A DNA stretch of 21,460 nt from positions 1 to 21,460 of the forward strand of contig LJUA01000012.1 of assembly GCA_001303545.1 (NCBI GenBank), written 5' to 3'. Source of the stretch: Dehalococcoidia bacterium SM23_28_2. Lineage in GTDB: Bacteria > Chloroflexota > Dehalococcoidia > SM23-28-2. Both the position numbers and the translations under genes were made by a program. Below are positions 14,262 through 21,460 of this stretch, piece after piece; positions within the stretch are counted from its first letter, which is position 1, and every line of letters begins with the position of its first letter. Below the pieces are notes generated by a model. That model did no database searches, was not told the DNA's origin, and worked only from the letters and a program-made list of their open reading frames with translations.

Positions 14262-15553
14262 GGAAGACGATCAGTCCAGCACGTAGGCTTCGGGGAAGCA
14301 TCGAGCCGCCGGGCGACAAGTCCATCTCCCACCGGGCGGCCATCCTCAACGCTATCGCTCAGGGCGAGGCGACGGTGGAGAATTTCCAGGGCGGCGCCGA
14401 CTGCCTGGCCACCCTGCGTTGCCTGAGAGCCCTGGGCGTGAATATCGACCGGGATGGCGAGGGGACGCTACGCATTGAGGGCGGCGGCCGCTTTGGCTTG
14501 AGGGAGAGCGCCGACGTGCTGAACGCCGGCAACTCGGGCACCACCATGCGTGTGCTGGCCGGCCTTCTGGCTGGCCAGCCGTTCTTCTCGGTGCTGACCG
14601 GCGACGCCTCTCTGCGCTCGCGCCCGATGGAGCGGGTGGTGGAGCCCCTGCGGGCCATGGGGACGCGCATCCAGGGGCGAGCGGGCGGTTCTCGCCCTCC
14701 CCTGGCCATCGAGGGCGGTTCTCTCAAGGGCATCCGCTATCGCCTGCCGGTGGCCAGCGCCCAGGTGAAGTCGGCGCTGAGCCTGGCCGCTCTCTACGGG
14801 AAGGGGGAAACAGTCCTGGAGGAGCCGGCGCCCTCGCGCGACCACACCGAGCGGATGCTGCGGGCAATGGGTGTGGAGGTCCTTGGCGGGGAGGGCGAAG
14901 GCCTGCGGATATCGCCGCCGCAGCGGGAGCTGACGCCCCTCAGCCTGCGGGTGCCGGGCGACATCAGCGCCGCTGCCTTCTGGATGGTGGCGGCTGCGGC
15001 CCATCCCGACGCTGAGATCAGGCTCGCCGGTGTGGGCGTGAACCCTAGCCGCAGTGGGATCATCGATGCCCTGGCCAGCATGGGGGCCAGCATCGCTGTG
15101 GAGGCGGAGCGGGTGTGGGGCTGCGAGCCGGTGGCCGACATCGTGGTGCGCTCGTCCTCGTTGCGGGGAACGGTCATCGAGGGGCCTCTCATCCCTCGCC
15201 TCATCGACGAGATCCCGGTGCTGGCGGTGGCCGCCTGCTTGGCGCAGGGGGAAACGGTCGTCCGCGAGGCTGGGGAGCTGCGGCTGAAGGAATCGGACCG
15301 CATTCGCACCACCGTCCGCGAGCTGCGGCGGCTGGGGGCGAGGATTCAGGAGCTGGCGGACGGCATGGTTATCCAGGGCGTGGGCTCCCTGAAGGGGGGA
15401 GAGTGCAGCAGCCACGGCGACCATCGTCTGGCCATGACCCTGGCTGTGGCCGGTCTTACAGCCCAGGGGGAGACGATAGTGCGGGCTGCGGAGGCATCAT
15501 CCGTGTCATATCCCGGATTCTGGCAACATCTCGAGGAGCTTTCCTCGCGTTAG
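14258..15553 (+). CDS. aroA: 3-phosphoshikimate 1-carboxyvinyltransferase (EPSP synthase)
   Basis: The 431-residue protein joins shikimate-3-phosphate and phosphoenolpyruvate to make EPSP, the step before chorismate. Landmarks are PPGDKSISHRA (17-27, catalytic K21), LNAGNSGTTMRVLAGLL (88-104), PLRAMGTRI, the SAQVKSAL substrate loop (167-174), LIDEIPVLAV (315-324, catalytic D317), LKESDRI (343-349) and GDHRLAM (387-393). The 94-GTTMR segment keeps the glycine typical of PEP-binding loops, with Val where Escherichia coli has Pro101; SGTTMR is common in bacterial class II-like enzymes. Coupling with tyrA by ATGA overlap places two aromatic-pathway steps in one operon. Confidence 0.95.
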   Translation: MRKTISPARRLRGSIEPPGDKSISHRAAILNAIAQGEATVENFQGGADCLATLRCLRALGVNIDRDGEGTLRIEGGGRFGLRESADVLNAGNSGTTMRVLAGLLAGQPFFSVLTGDASLRSRPMERVVEPLRAMGTRIQGRAGGSRPPLAIEGGSLKGIRYRLPVASAQVKSALSLAALYGKGETVLEEPAPSRDHTERMLRAMGVEVLGGEGEGLRISPPQRELTPLSLRVPGDISAAAFWMVAAAAHPDAEIRLAGVGVNPSRSGIIDALASMGASIAVEAERVWGCEPVADIVVRSSSLRGTVIEGPLIPRLIDEIPVLAVAACLAQGETVVREAGELRLKESDRIRTTVRELRRLGARIQELADGMVIQGVGSLKGGECSSHGDHRLAMTLAVAGLTAQGETIVRAAEASSVSYPGFWQHLEELSSR

Positions 15554-15601
15554 TACATAGAGAGCAATGCCGCGTATTGGGGAGGGGGAAGGGAGTAAGT
15601 C

Positions 15602-15889
15602 ATGACGACAGAGCTATTGGCTGTAGGCTTCAAGAACTTCATAGCGCTCAATCGGGTGATCGCTGTCGTATCCACGGGTTCGGCACCCATTCAGCGCCTT
15701 ATCCGCGAGGGCAAGAAGAAAGGGGCGGTCATCGACATAACCAGCGGACGCCGCACCAAAGGGGCCATCTTCATGGACAACGGCCAGATCGTTCTGGTCG
15801 CCATCAGCCCGGAGACGATCAGTGGGCGGGTGGCGGCCGCCGCTCAGGAAGGTGTTTATGCCAGAGCCGGCCAGGAGGAAGAAGGCTAG
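15602..15889 (+). CDS. remA: RemA family DNA-binding regulator (DUF370)
   Basis: The 95-residue protein starts at ATG 15602 after AAGGGAG. The family pattern is clear: VGFKNFIALNRVIAVVSTGS (8-27), APIQRLIREGKKKGAVIDIT, then SGRRTKGAIFMDNGQIVLVA and SPETI. In Bacillus, RemA is a DNA-binding activator of matrix and osmoprotection genes that assembles into rings. In most bacteria the gene sits beside gmk, as here, and its role is unknown. It overlaps gmk by 32 bases. The C-terminal AGQEEEG tail is acidic. Confidence 0.93.
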   Translation: MTTELLAVGFKNFIALNRVIAVVSTGSAPIQRLIREGKKKGAVIDITSGRRTKGAIFMDNGQIVLVAISPETISGRVAAAAQEGVYARAGQEEEG

Positions 15890-16529
15890 GAGGCCTCGCC
15901 TGCCGCGTGGCAGGGCTGGCGGCGGCGCGCCCTCGCGCCACCCGCTGCTGGTGGTGTTCTCCGGCCCCTCTGGGGTGGGGAAGGATTCCGTCCTCGCTCG
16001 GCTGAAGGCCAGGGGAGGCGACTATCACTTCGCGGTTACCGCCACTACCCGCCCCCGGCGGCCCGGCGAGGTGGACGGCCGCGACTATCACTTCCTGAGC
16101 CGTCGGCAGTTCGAGGAGATGCTGGCCGCGGGCGGGCTGATGGAGAACGCCGTCGTCTACGCTGAGCACTACGGCGTGCCCAAATCGGAGGTGCGAGAGG
16201 CCCTGGCCCGCGGTCAGGACGTCATCATGCGCACGGACGTCCAGGGGGTAGCTACCATCAAGGGGGCTGTGCCCCAGGCGGTCACCATCTTCATCGCGCC
16301 GGCGTCCATGGCCGAACTGGAGGAGCGGCTGCGTCTGCGGGGAGCCGACTCGGAGGAGCAGCTCCGCCTGCGCCTGGCCACGGCCCGTCGAGAGATGGAC
16401 GCCGCCAGCCACTTCGACCACGTGGTGGTGAACGCGCAGGATAAGCTGGAGGAGGCGGTCGATCAGGCGGAGCGCATCATCGCCGCCGAGAAGGAGCGGC
16501 CCGAGCGGGAGCCGGTGCACATACCCTGA
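15858..16529 (+). CDS. gmk: Guanylate kinase
   Basis: The start is ATG 15858, with AGGAAGG about five bases upstream; the frame opens earlier but lies inside remA. The 223-residue product phosphorylates GMP or dGMP to the diphosphate. The P-loop is FSGPSGVGKDS (34-44), where the residue after the Walker Lys is Asp (D43) instead of Ser/Thr. The GMP-binding segment is TATTRPRRPGEVDGRDYHF (61-79), followed by YAEHYGVPKSEV (101-112) and TDVQGVATIK (126-135). The first 28 residues are a basic, Pro/Gly-rich extension not usual in the family. It is the last gene of the remA-gmk pair; the T-box promoter begins 15 bases after its stop. Confidence 0.93.
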   Translation: MPEPARRKKARRPRLPRGRAGGGAPSRHPLLVVFSGPSGVGKDSVLARLKARGGDYHFAVTATTRPRRPGEVDGRDYHFLSRRQFEEMLAAGGLMENAVVYAEHYGVPKSEVREALARGQDVIMRTDVQGVATIKGAVPQAVTIFIAPASMAELEERLRLRGADSEEQLRLRLATARREMDAASHFDHVVVNAQDKLEEAVDQAERIIAAEKERPEREPVHIP

Positions 16530-16544
16530 CGGGGCCGGCAGCGC

Positions 16545-16573
16545 TTGACAGAACGCAGGTGAAGTGCTATCGT
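16545..16573 (+). promoter_or_regulatory. Promoter of the trp operon leader
   Basis: A perfect TTGACA (16545-16550) is followed after 17 bases by TATCGT (16568-16573, four of six consensus matches). Transcription would start near 16580, just before the first T-box helix, which makes the assignment consistent with the leader structure. Confidence 0.72.
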
Positions 16574-16590
16574 TCTGTTAAAGTTCATAT

Positions 16591-16886
16591 CGCAGCGGCT
16601 ACGAGCAGGGCTAGTAGGTCGCAAAGCGGGGCTCAGAGAGCCGGGGTAAGGTGAGAGCCTGGCGTCAGCGCAGCGGCCGAATGGGCCTGGGAGCCGTCAA
16701 CCGAACGCCCCGACTAGTGGGGGTCAGTAGGCTTGGCCGCAGGGGCAGCGTTATCAGAGCCCGGGGTATCGCCCGTTGTCGCAGATGATGGGCCGTACTT
16801 GCAACGAGATTCCCCGACCAGTCGGGGGAAGAAGGGTGGCACCGCGAGAAGACCCCTCGTCCCTTTGGGCGAGGGGTTTGTTGTTT
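16591..16886 (+). promoter_or_regulatory. T-box riboswitch, tryptophan (UGG specifier)
   Basis: The stretch between gmk and trpB2 holds a full transcriptional T-box leader. The T-box element AGGGTGGCACCGCG is at 16833-16846. Stem I can be drawn by hand: GGCT (16597-16600) with AGCC (16692-16695), CAGG (16606-16609) with CCTG (16686-16689), and GGTCGC (16617-16622) with GCGGCC (16673-16678). The specifier loop has the S-turn AGTA (16613-16616) facing GAA (16679-16681), then TGG (16682-16684), the Trp codon. The distal loop region is AGAGAG followed by GGTGAGA. Stem II has GAAC (16703-16706) and AGTA (16726-16729) around CCCC/GGGG, and stem III pairs 16812-16817 with 16822-16827. Uncharged tRNA-Trp should favour the antiterminator, allowing read-through into trpB2-EGDC. 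Confidence 0.93.
16852..16886 (+). terminator. Regulated terminator of the trp T-box
   Basis: ACCCCTCG (16852-16859) pairs with CGAGGGGT (16870-16877), extended by CCC/GGG around a TTT loop with one bulged T at 16860, and is followed by TTGTTGTTT. The 5' arm includes CCCT (16854-16857), which can instead pair with AGGG (16833-16836) of the T-box element, the usual switch. Confidence 0.88.
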
Positions 16887-16913
16887 GGTGCAGCCTAACG
16901 CAAAGGAGGTAAC

Positions 16914-18266
16914 ATGCAGACCAAGTTTCTTCTGGCTGAGAGTGATATTCCCCGCCAGTGGTACAACATCCTGCCCGACCTGCCCTGGCCGCCGCCGCCG
17001 CCTATCCATCCGGCCACCCACGAGCCTGTCGGGCCGGAGGCGCTGGCTCCGATCTTCCCCATGGCCCTCATCCAGCAGGAGGTGAGCACGGATAACTACA
17101 TCGACATCCCGGAGGAGGTGCTGGAGATCTACAGGCTGTGGAGGCCTTCGCCTCTGCAGCGGGCCTATCGGTTGGAGCGGGCCCTCGATACCCCCGCCCA
17201 CATCTACTACAAGTGGGAGGGCGTGAGCCCCGCCGGCTCCCACAAGCCAAACACGGCGGTGGCCCAGGCCTACTACAATAAGCAGGAGGGCATCCGTCGC
17301 CTCACCACGGAAACCGGCGCCGGCCAGTGGGGCAGCGCCCTGGCCATGGGCTGTTCCTTCTTCGGCCTGGAGCTGAAGGTGTATATGGTGAGCGTTAGCT
17401 TCTATCAGAAGCCCTACCGTCGCATTCTTATGGAGACCTGGGGTGCTAAGGCAGTGCCCAGCCCCAGCTCCGATACCCAGGCCGGTCGGAATGTGCTTGC
17501 CCAGGACCCGGATTCGCCGGGGAGCCTGGGGGTGGCCATCAGCGAGGCGGTGGAGGACGCCGTCGGCCGGGAGGACACCAAGTACTCCCTGGGCAGCGTC
17601 CTCAACCACGTTCTTCTTCACCAGACGGTGGTGGGCCAGGAAGCGATGAAGCAGATGGAGATGGCCGGGGAGTACCCGGACGTGGTCATCGGCTGCGTGG
17701 GCGGCGGCTCCAACTACGCCGGCCTGGCCTTGCCTTTCATGAAGGAGAGGCTGGCCGGCCGCAGGAAGACCCACTTCATCGCCGTGGAGCCCGAGTCCTG
17801 TCCCAGCATCACCCGCGGCGAGTATGTCTATGACTTCGGCGACATCGCCGAGCAGACGCCCCTGCTGAAGATGCACACTCTTGGCCACACTTTCATCCCG
17901 CCCGGCATTCACGCCGGTGGCCTGCGCTATCACGGCATGGCGCCGATCATCAGCCAGCTCTGCCACGAGGGGGTGATGGAGGCCAGGGCCTATCATCAGA
18001 CGAAGGCTTTCGCTGCCACCGTCCAGTTCGCTCAGACCGAGGGCATCGTGTCAGCGCCGGAGACCGCCCACGCCATCGTCTGTGCCATCGACGAGGCCCT
18101 GGCCGCCCGCGAGGCCGGCGAGAGGCGGGTGATCCTGTTCAACCACAGCGGCCACGGCCTTCTCGACCTGGCGGCCTACGAGGCTTTCCTGGCTGGCAAG
18201 CTGGAGGACTACGCCTACCCGGCCGAGAAGGTGCGGGAGGCCATGACCCACGTGCCGAAGGTGTAA
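16914..18266 (+). CDS. trpB2: Tryptophan synthase beta chain, TrpB2 type (TrpB-like PLP enzyme)
   Basis: The 450-residue protein starts at ATG 16914 behind a near-perfect AAAGGAGGT (16902-16910). It condenses indole (from TrpA or salvage) with serine to give tryptophan. The PLP lysine is K111 in GSHKPNTA (109-116), the catalytic Glu is E133 in LTTETGAGQWG (130-140), and the phosphate-binding GGGSNYAG is at 263-270. The length (about 450 against 390-400), the N-terminal extension with LPWPPPPPIHPATHE, and GAGQWG where TrpB1 has GAGQHG place it in the TrpB2 group. TrpB2 proteins often do not form the classical complex with TrpA. It is first in the operon directly behind the T-box; no TrpA is present before the window ends. 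Confidence 0.92.
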   Translation: MQTKFLLAESDIPRQWYNILPDLPWPPPPPIHPATHEPVGPEALAPIFPMALIQQEVSTDNYIDIPEEVLEIYRLWRPSPLQRAYRLERALDTPAHIYYKWEGVSPAGSHKPNTAVAQAYYNKQEGIRRLTTETGAGQWGSALAMGCSFFGLELKVYMVSVSFYQKPYRRILMETWGAKAVPSPSSDTQAGRNVLAQDPDSPGSLGVAISEAVEDAVGREDTKYSLGSVLNHVLLHQTVVGQEAMKQMEMAGEYPDVVIGCVGGGSNYAGLALPFMKERLAGRRKTHFIAVEPESCPSITRGEYVYDFGDIAEQTPLLKMHTLGHTFIPPGIHAGGLRYHGMAPIISQLCHEGVMEARAYHQTKAFAATVQFAQTEGIVSAPETAHAIVCAIDEALAAREAGERRVILFNHSGHGLLDLAAYEAFLAGKLEDYAYPAEKVREAMTHVPKV

Positions 18267-18288
18267 GGAGGAGGTCGATTCCGATGGG

Positions 18289-19800
18289 ATGGCCAAGCAG
18301 ACGTACAAGAGAGGGATGTACTACCCAAGCCTAGCCGAAGTCAAGAAGCTGGCTGGCCAGGTGAACCTTGCCCCCATCTATCGGGAGGTGGCGGGCGATC
18401 TGGAGACGCCTGTCTCTGCTTACCTGAAGGTGGCCCAGGGCGATCACTCCTTCCTCCTGGAGAGCGTGGAGGGAGGCGAGCGCCTGGCCCGCTACAGCTT
18501 CATCGGCACCGAGCCCTATCGGGTCCTTCGGCTGGGGCCGTATGCCGATATGCGTCAGGGCTCCGATCCCCTGGAGGCCATCGAGGAGGAGTTGGGCCGA
18601 TTCCGCCTGGCGCCGGTGCAAGGCCTGCCGCGGTTCACCGGCGGCGCCGTCGGCTATCTGTCCTACGAGGCGATCCGCCACTTCGAGCCGCGGGTGCCCA
18701 TAGGCCAGAACGAGGTACTGAGCCTGCCGGAGGCCATCTTCATGTTCGTCGATACCATGCTGGTGTTCGACCACCTGAAGCACACGATCAAGGTGGTGAG
18801 TCATGCCCGTCTGGACGGCGATATCGACGCTGCCTATCGCCAGGCGGTGTGGCGCATCGACGAGCTGGTGGAGCGCCTGGGCCGGCCCTTACCCAGTGTG
18901 CCCTATCCTGTGGAGCCTTCCGTTGGCCCTGCGGACCAGGCCGTGCGCTCCAACATGGGCCTGGAGGAGTACCTGCTCAAGGTGGAGCGCTGCCGTGAGT
19001 ACATCATCGCCGGCGACATCATCCAGGTGGTGCTCTCCCAGCGCTTCTCCCGCCCCACCAGCGCCCATCCACTCAGCATCTATCGCGCTCTGCGGGCGAT
19101 AAACCCCTCGCCCTACATGTACTACCTCCAGACGGCCGACTGCCACGTGGTCGGCGCCTCGCCGGAGATGCTGGTGCGGGTGGAGGACGGCGTCGTCTCC
19201 ACTCACCCCATTGCTGGCACGCGGCCGCGCGGCGGTGATCCGGAGGAGGACAGGGCGCTGGAGGAGGACCTGCGGAACGACGAGAAGGAGACGGCGGAGC
19301 ACATCATGCTCCTCGACCTGGGGCGCAACGACATCGGCCGAGTGAGCCAGCCGGGGACGGTGGAGGTCAGCCAGCTCATGGAGGTCGAGCGCTACTCCCA
19401 CGTCATGCACCTGATCTCCCACGTGAGCGGCCGCCTGCGCCAGGGAATGACCCACTACGACGCCCTGCGGGCCTGCTTCCCCGCCGGCACCGTCTCGGGG
19501 GCGCCCAAGATCCGGGCGATGGAGATCATCGCCGAGCTGGAGGCCGACCGGCGGGGGCCCTACGCGGGGGCCGTGGGCTACTTCAGCTTCTCGGGCAACC
19601 TGGACACGGCGATCACCATCCGCACGCTGGTGGTGAAGGACGGCGTGGCCCACGTGCAGGCCGGCGGCGGCATCGTCTACGATAGCGTCCCCGAGCGGGA
19701 GCATCAGGAGTGCGTGAACAAGGCGAGGGCGGTGCTGGCGGCCATCAGCCAGGCGGAGACGGTGGAGGCGGAGGTGCCCCGCGGCAGTTTGGGGTACTAG
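18289..19800 (+). CDS. trpE: Anthranilate synthase component I
   Basis: The 503-residue protein converts chorismate and ammonia to anthranilate, with TrpG supplying ammonia from glutamine. ATG 18289 is used; the ribosome binding site AAGGAGGAGG (18265-18274) lies 14 bases upstream. An ATG at 18284 is out of frame, and ATG 18316 (MYYPSL) is a possible later start. The feedback site is intact: LLES (56-59) and NPSPYM (272-277). Catalytic landmarks are IAGTRPRG (308-315), DEKETAEHIMLLDLGRND (331-348) and FPAGTVSGAPKIRAME (397-412). Both the feedback site and the catalytic core look functional, so tryptophan inhibition is likely. Confidence 0.95.
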   Translation: MAKQTYKRGMYYPSLAEVKKLAGQVNLAPIYREVAGDLETPVSAYLKVAQGDHSFLLESVEGGERLARYSFIGTEPYRVLRLGPYADMRQGSDPLEAIEEELGRFRLAPVQGLPRFTGGAVGYLSYEAIRHFEPRVPIGQNEVLSLPEAIFMFVDTMLVFDHLKHTIKVVSHARLDGDIDAAYRQAVWRIDELVERLGRPLPSVPYPVEPSVGPADQAVRSNMGLEEYLLKVERCREYIIAGDIIQVVLSQRFSRPTSAHPLSIYRALRAINPSPYMYYLQTADCHVVGASPEMLVRVEDGVVSTHPIAGTRPRGGDPEEDRALEEDLRNDEKETAEHIMLLDLGRNDIGRVSQPGTVEVSQLMEVERYSHVMHLISHVSGRLRQGMTHYDALRACFPAGTVSGAPKIRAMEIIAELEADRRGPYAGAVGYFSFSGNLDTAITIRTLVVKDGVAHVQAGGGIVYDSVPEREHQECVNKARAVLAAISQAETVEAEVPRGSLGY

Positions 19801-19804
19801 GGCC

Positions 19805-20368
19805 ATGCTCCTGCTGATCGATAACTACGACAGCTTCACCTACAACCTCTACCAGTACCTGTGCGAGCTGGGAGCGGAGGTGGAGGTGGTGCGCAACGAT
19901 AAGGCCACCGTCGCCGACATCGAGGGCATGCGACCCGAGCGGATCGTCATATCGCCGGGGCCGTGCACGCCCAAGGAGGCGGGGATCAGCGTCGAGGTGG
20001 TGCGCCACTTCGCCGGCAAGCTGCCGATCCTGGGCGTCTGCCTGGGCCACCAGTGCGTGGGCGAGGCCTTCGGAGGAGTGGTGGCCGGCGCTGGCGAGAT
20101 CGTCCACGGCAAGATGTCCGTCATCCACCACGACGGCAAAGGCGTGCTCGCCGGCCTGCCCAACCCCCTGGAGGGCATCCGCTACCACTCGCTGGCCGTC
20201 CAGCGCGAGGGCCTGCCCGACTGCCTGGAGGTCACGGCCTGGACGGAGCGCGGCGTTATAATGGGCGTACGTCACAAGGAGCAGGCGGTGGAGGGCGTCC
20301 AGTTCCACCCGGAGTCGATCATGACGGCGGTGGGCAAGGACGTTCTAAGGAACTTTCTGAATCTGTAA
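19805..20368 (+). CDS. trpG: Anthranilate synthase component II (glutamine amidotransferase)
   Basis: The 187-residue class I amidotransferase starts at ATG 19805, four bases after trpE. It releases ammonia from glutamine for TrpE. LIDNYDSFTYNL (4-15) and ISPGPCTPKEAG (49-60) are the substrate-binding loops; C79 in GVCLGHQ is the nucleophile, with H168 and E170 in FHPES completing the triad. The same protein could also serve PabB in folate synthesis, since no separate pabA is visible here. There is no fused TrpD domain. Confidence 0.95.
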   Translation: MLLLIDNYDSFTYNLYQYLCELGAEVEVVRNDKATVADIEGMRPERIVISPGPCTPKEAGISVEVVRHFAGKLPILGVCLGHQCVGEAFGGVVAGAGEIVHGKMSVIHHDGKGVLAGLPNPLEGIRYHSLAVQREGLPDCLEVTAWTERGVIMGVRHKEQAVEGVQFHPESIMTAVGKDVLRNFLNL

Positions 20369-20380
20369 GGCGGTCAAGAG

Positions 20381-21400
20381 ATGATCCGTGAAGCCATCGA
20401 TGCAATCGTTAACCAGGGCCGCTCGCTCAGCGAGGAGGAGGCGGCGGCCGTCATGGAGGAGATCATGTCCGGGGAGGCCACGCCCGCCCAGCTGGGAGCC
20501 TTCCTGGTGGCCCTCCGCTTGAAAGGGGAGGCGGTGGAGGAGATCGCGGGCATGGCGCGGGTGATGCGGGACAAGGCCCTGCGGGTGCCCTTCGAGGGGC
20601 CGCCCCTGCTCGACACCTGCGGCACCGGCGGCGACCGCATGGGCACGTTCAACGTATCGACCGCCGCCGCCTTCGTGGCCGCCGGAGCGGGTGCCGTCGT
20701 CGCCAAGCACGGCAATCGGGCGATGACCAGCCACTGCGGCTCGGCCGACGTGCTGGAGGCCCTGGGGGCGAAGATCGACCTGCCGCCGGAGGGGGTGGCC
20801 CACTGCCTGCGCGAGGTGGGCGTCGGGTTCATGTTCGCCCCCGTCTTCCATCCGGCGATGCGCTTCGCCGCCGGCCCGCGGCGGGAGATCGGCGTGCGCA
20901 GCGTGTTCAACATCCTCGGGCCGCTGACCAACCCGGCGGGGGCCAAGGCCCAGGTGCTGGGCGTGGCCGACGCCGCCATCGGCGAGAAGATGATCCAGGT
21001 GCTGGGCCGCCTCGGCTGTCGGCACGCCCTGGTGGTGCACGGCGAGGACGGCCTGGACGAGATGAGCCTGGGCAGCTCCACTCTGGTCTACGAACTCAAG
21101 GAGGGCGACATTCGCTCCTACAAGGTGACGCCGGAAGAGGTTGGCCTGCGCCAGGCCAGCGGCCAGGCGGTGAAGGGTGGCTCGCCGGAGGAGAACGCCG
21201 CCGCCATGCGAGCGGTCTTCGGCGGCGAGCAGGGGCCTCTGCGCGACATCGTCCTGCTGAACTCGGCGGCGGCCCTGGCGGCTGCCGACAAGGCCGCCAC
21301 CCTGGCCGAGGGCGTTCCCCTGGCCGCCCAGGCCATCGACAGCGGCGCCGCCGGCGAGAAGCTCGAACGTTTCATTGAGGTGACAACCAGCTTTGGCTAA
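20381..21400 (+). CDS. trpD: Anthranilate phosphoribosyltransferase
   Basis: The 339-residue enzyme transfers phosphoribose from PRPP to anthranilate. It starts at ATG 20381, 12 bases after trpG. The N-terminal helical domain (about 1-70) precedes the PRPP loop DTCGTGGDRMGTFNVST (78-94), KHGNRAMTSHCGSADVLEALG (109-129), FNILGPLTNPA, and the metal-binding GEDGLDEMSL. The full usual family length is present. The last eight bases overlap the trpC start. Confidence 0.95.
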   Translation: MIREAIDAIVNQGRSLSEEEAAAVMEEIMSGEATPAQLGAFLVALRLKGEAVEEIAGMARVMRDKALRVPFEGPPLLDTCGTGGDRMGTFNVSTAAAFVAAGAGAVVAKHGNRAMTSHCGSADVLEALGAKIDLPPEGVAHCLREVGVGFMFAPVFHPAMRFAAGPRREIGVRSVFNILGPLTNPAGAKAQVLGVADAAIGEKMIQVLGRLGCRHALVVHGEDGLDEMSLGSSTLVYELKEGDIRSYKVTPEEVGLRQASGQAVKGGSPEENAAAMRAVFGGEQGPLRDIVLLNSAAALAAADKAATLAEGVPLAAQAIDSGAAGEKLERFIEVTTSFG

Positions 21401-21460
21401 AGATATCCCTACCATTCTCGAGCGCATCCTGGCCGACAAGCGCCAGGAGCTGGAGCGCCA
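21393..21460 (+). CDS. trpC: Indole-3-glycerol phosphate synthase (N-terminal start only)
   Basis: A frame starting at TTG 21393, inside the end of trpD, reads MAKDIPTILERILADKRQEL and continues beyond the window edge. The ILERILADKRQELER pattern is the first helix of TrpC proteins (IL.KI...KR.E). Operon position after trpD supports this. Only 22 codons are visible, so catalytic residues cannot be checked, and the upstream GAGGTG is the only candidate ribosome binding site. Confidence 0.75.
   Translation, partial: MAKDIPTILERILADKRQELER

Noticed and set aside
16665..17996. A 443-codon open frame on the - strand across the T-box and trpB2
   Set aside because: It is antisense to a clearly conserved enzyme and a structured RNA leader, has low-complexity composition without recognisable motifs, and is expected from high GC content.
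18889..21439. Long - strand open frames opposite trpE, trpG and trpD (305, 187 and 364 codons)
   Set aside because: They mirror the codon structure of the conserved genes and show no domain motifs.
1..21460. CRISPR arrays, insertion sequences, tRNA or rRNA genes, prophage or attachment sites
   Set aside because: No repeated spacer pattern, transposase, cloverleaf or ribosomal sequence was recognised by reading; a tRNA scan was not possible.

Overview
The window is GC-rich (well above 60% by eye) bacterial chromosomal DNA. The combination suggests Chloroflexota, possibly the Dehalococcoidia side: remA(DUF370)-gmk gene pairing, a transcriptional tryptophan T-box in front of a TrpB2-type gene, an M50 protease with an HEFSH motif, GTG and TTG starts, and a lipoprotein with a Glu-rich then Thr/Pro/Ala-rich linker. 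This is inference from gene content; no rRNA or tRNA marker is present.

Layout. (1) Positions 1-4819, + strand: a surface-glycan cluster with the tail of a dTDP-glucose 4,6-dehydratase-like gene, a short RmlC-like cupin, an rfbD-like reductase whose reading frame is broken, and three glycosyltransferases (GT2, GT4, GT2). (2) Positions 4774-6773, - strand: a polyprenyl-phosphate sugar-1-phosphate transferase (WecA/TagO/MraY superfamily) that overlaps the last GT2 tail to tail and may start the glycan lipid carrier, preceded by a LysE-type exporter. (3) Positions 6810-11815: a complete branched-chain/amino-acid ABC importer split on two strands. The lipoprotein binding protein (livJ-like) is on + with its own promoter and terminator, and livG-livF-livH-livM is on - with overlapping or nearly abutting genes. 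The two halves converge, and the livJ terminator hairpin lies inside the end of livM. (4) Positions 12001-15553, +: an M50 site-2-type protease, a small HD-domain protein, tyrA and aroA. (5) Positions 15602-16529, +: remA and gmk, overlapping. (6) Positions 16545-21460, +: a sigma-70-like promoter, a T-box riboswitch with a UGG (Trp) specifier and an intrinsic terminator, then trpB2-trpE-trpG-trpD-trpC; trpC runs off the end.

How it fits together. AroA makes the direct precursor of chorismate, TyrA takes prephenate towards tyrosine, and the trp genes take chorismate towards tryptophan, so the right third of the window is an aromatic amino acid block. Tryptophan supply appears controlled twice: by uncharged tRNA-Trp at the T-box, and by tryptophan binding to TrpE, whose feedback-site motifs are intact. 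No trpA or trpF is visible before the window ends.

The items most worth a second look are the Trp T-box in front of a trpB2-led operon, the split liv system with a terminator inside livM, the frame break in the rfbD-like gene, the RmlC-like cupin that seems to lack two canonical catalytic residues, and the unusual Walker A of the guanylate kinase. I found no clear candidate for an entirely new system.
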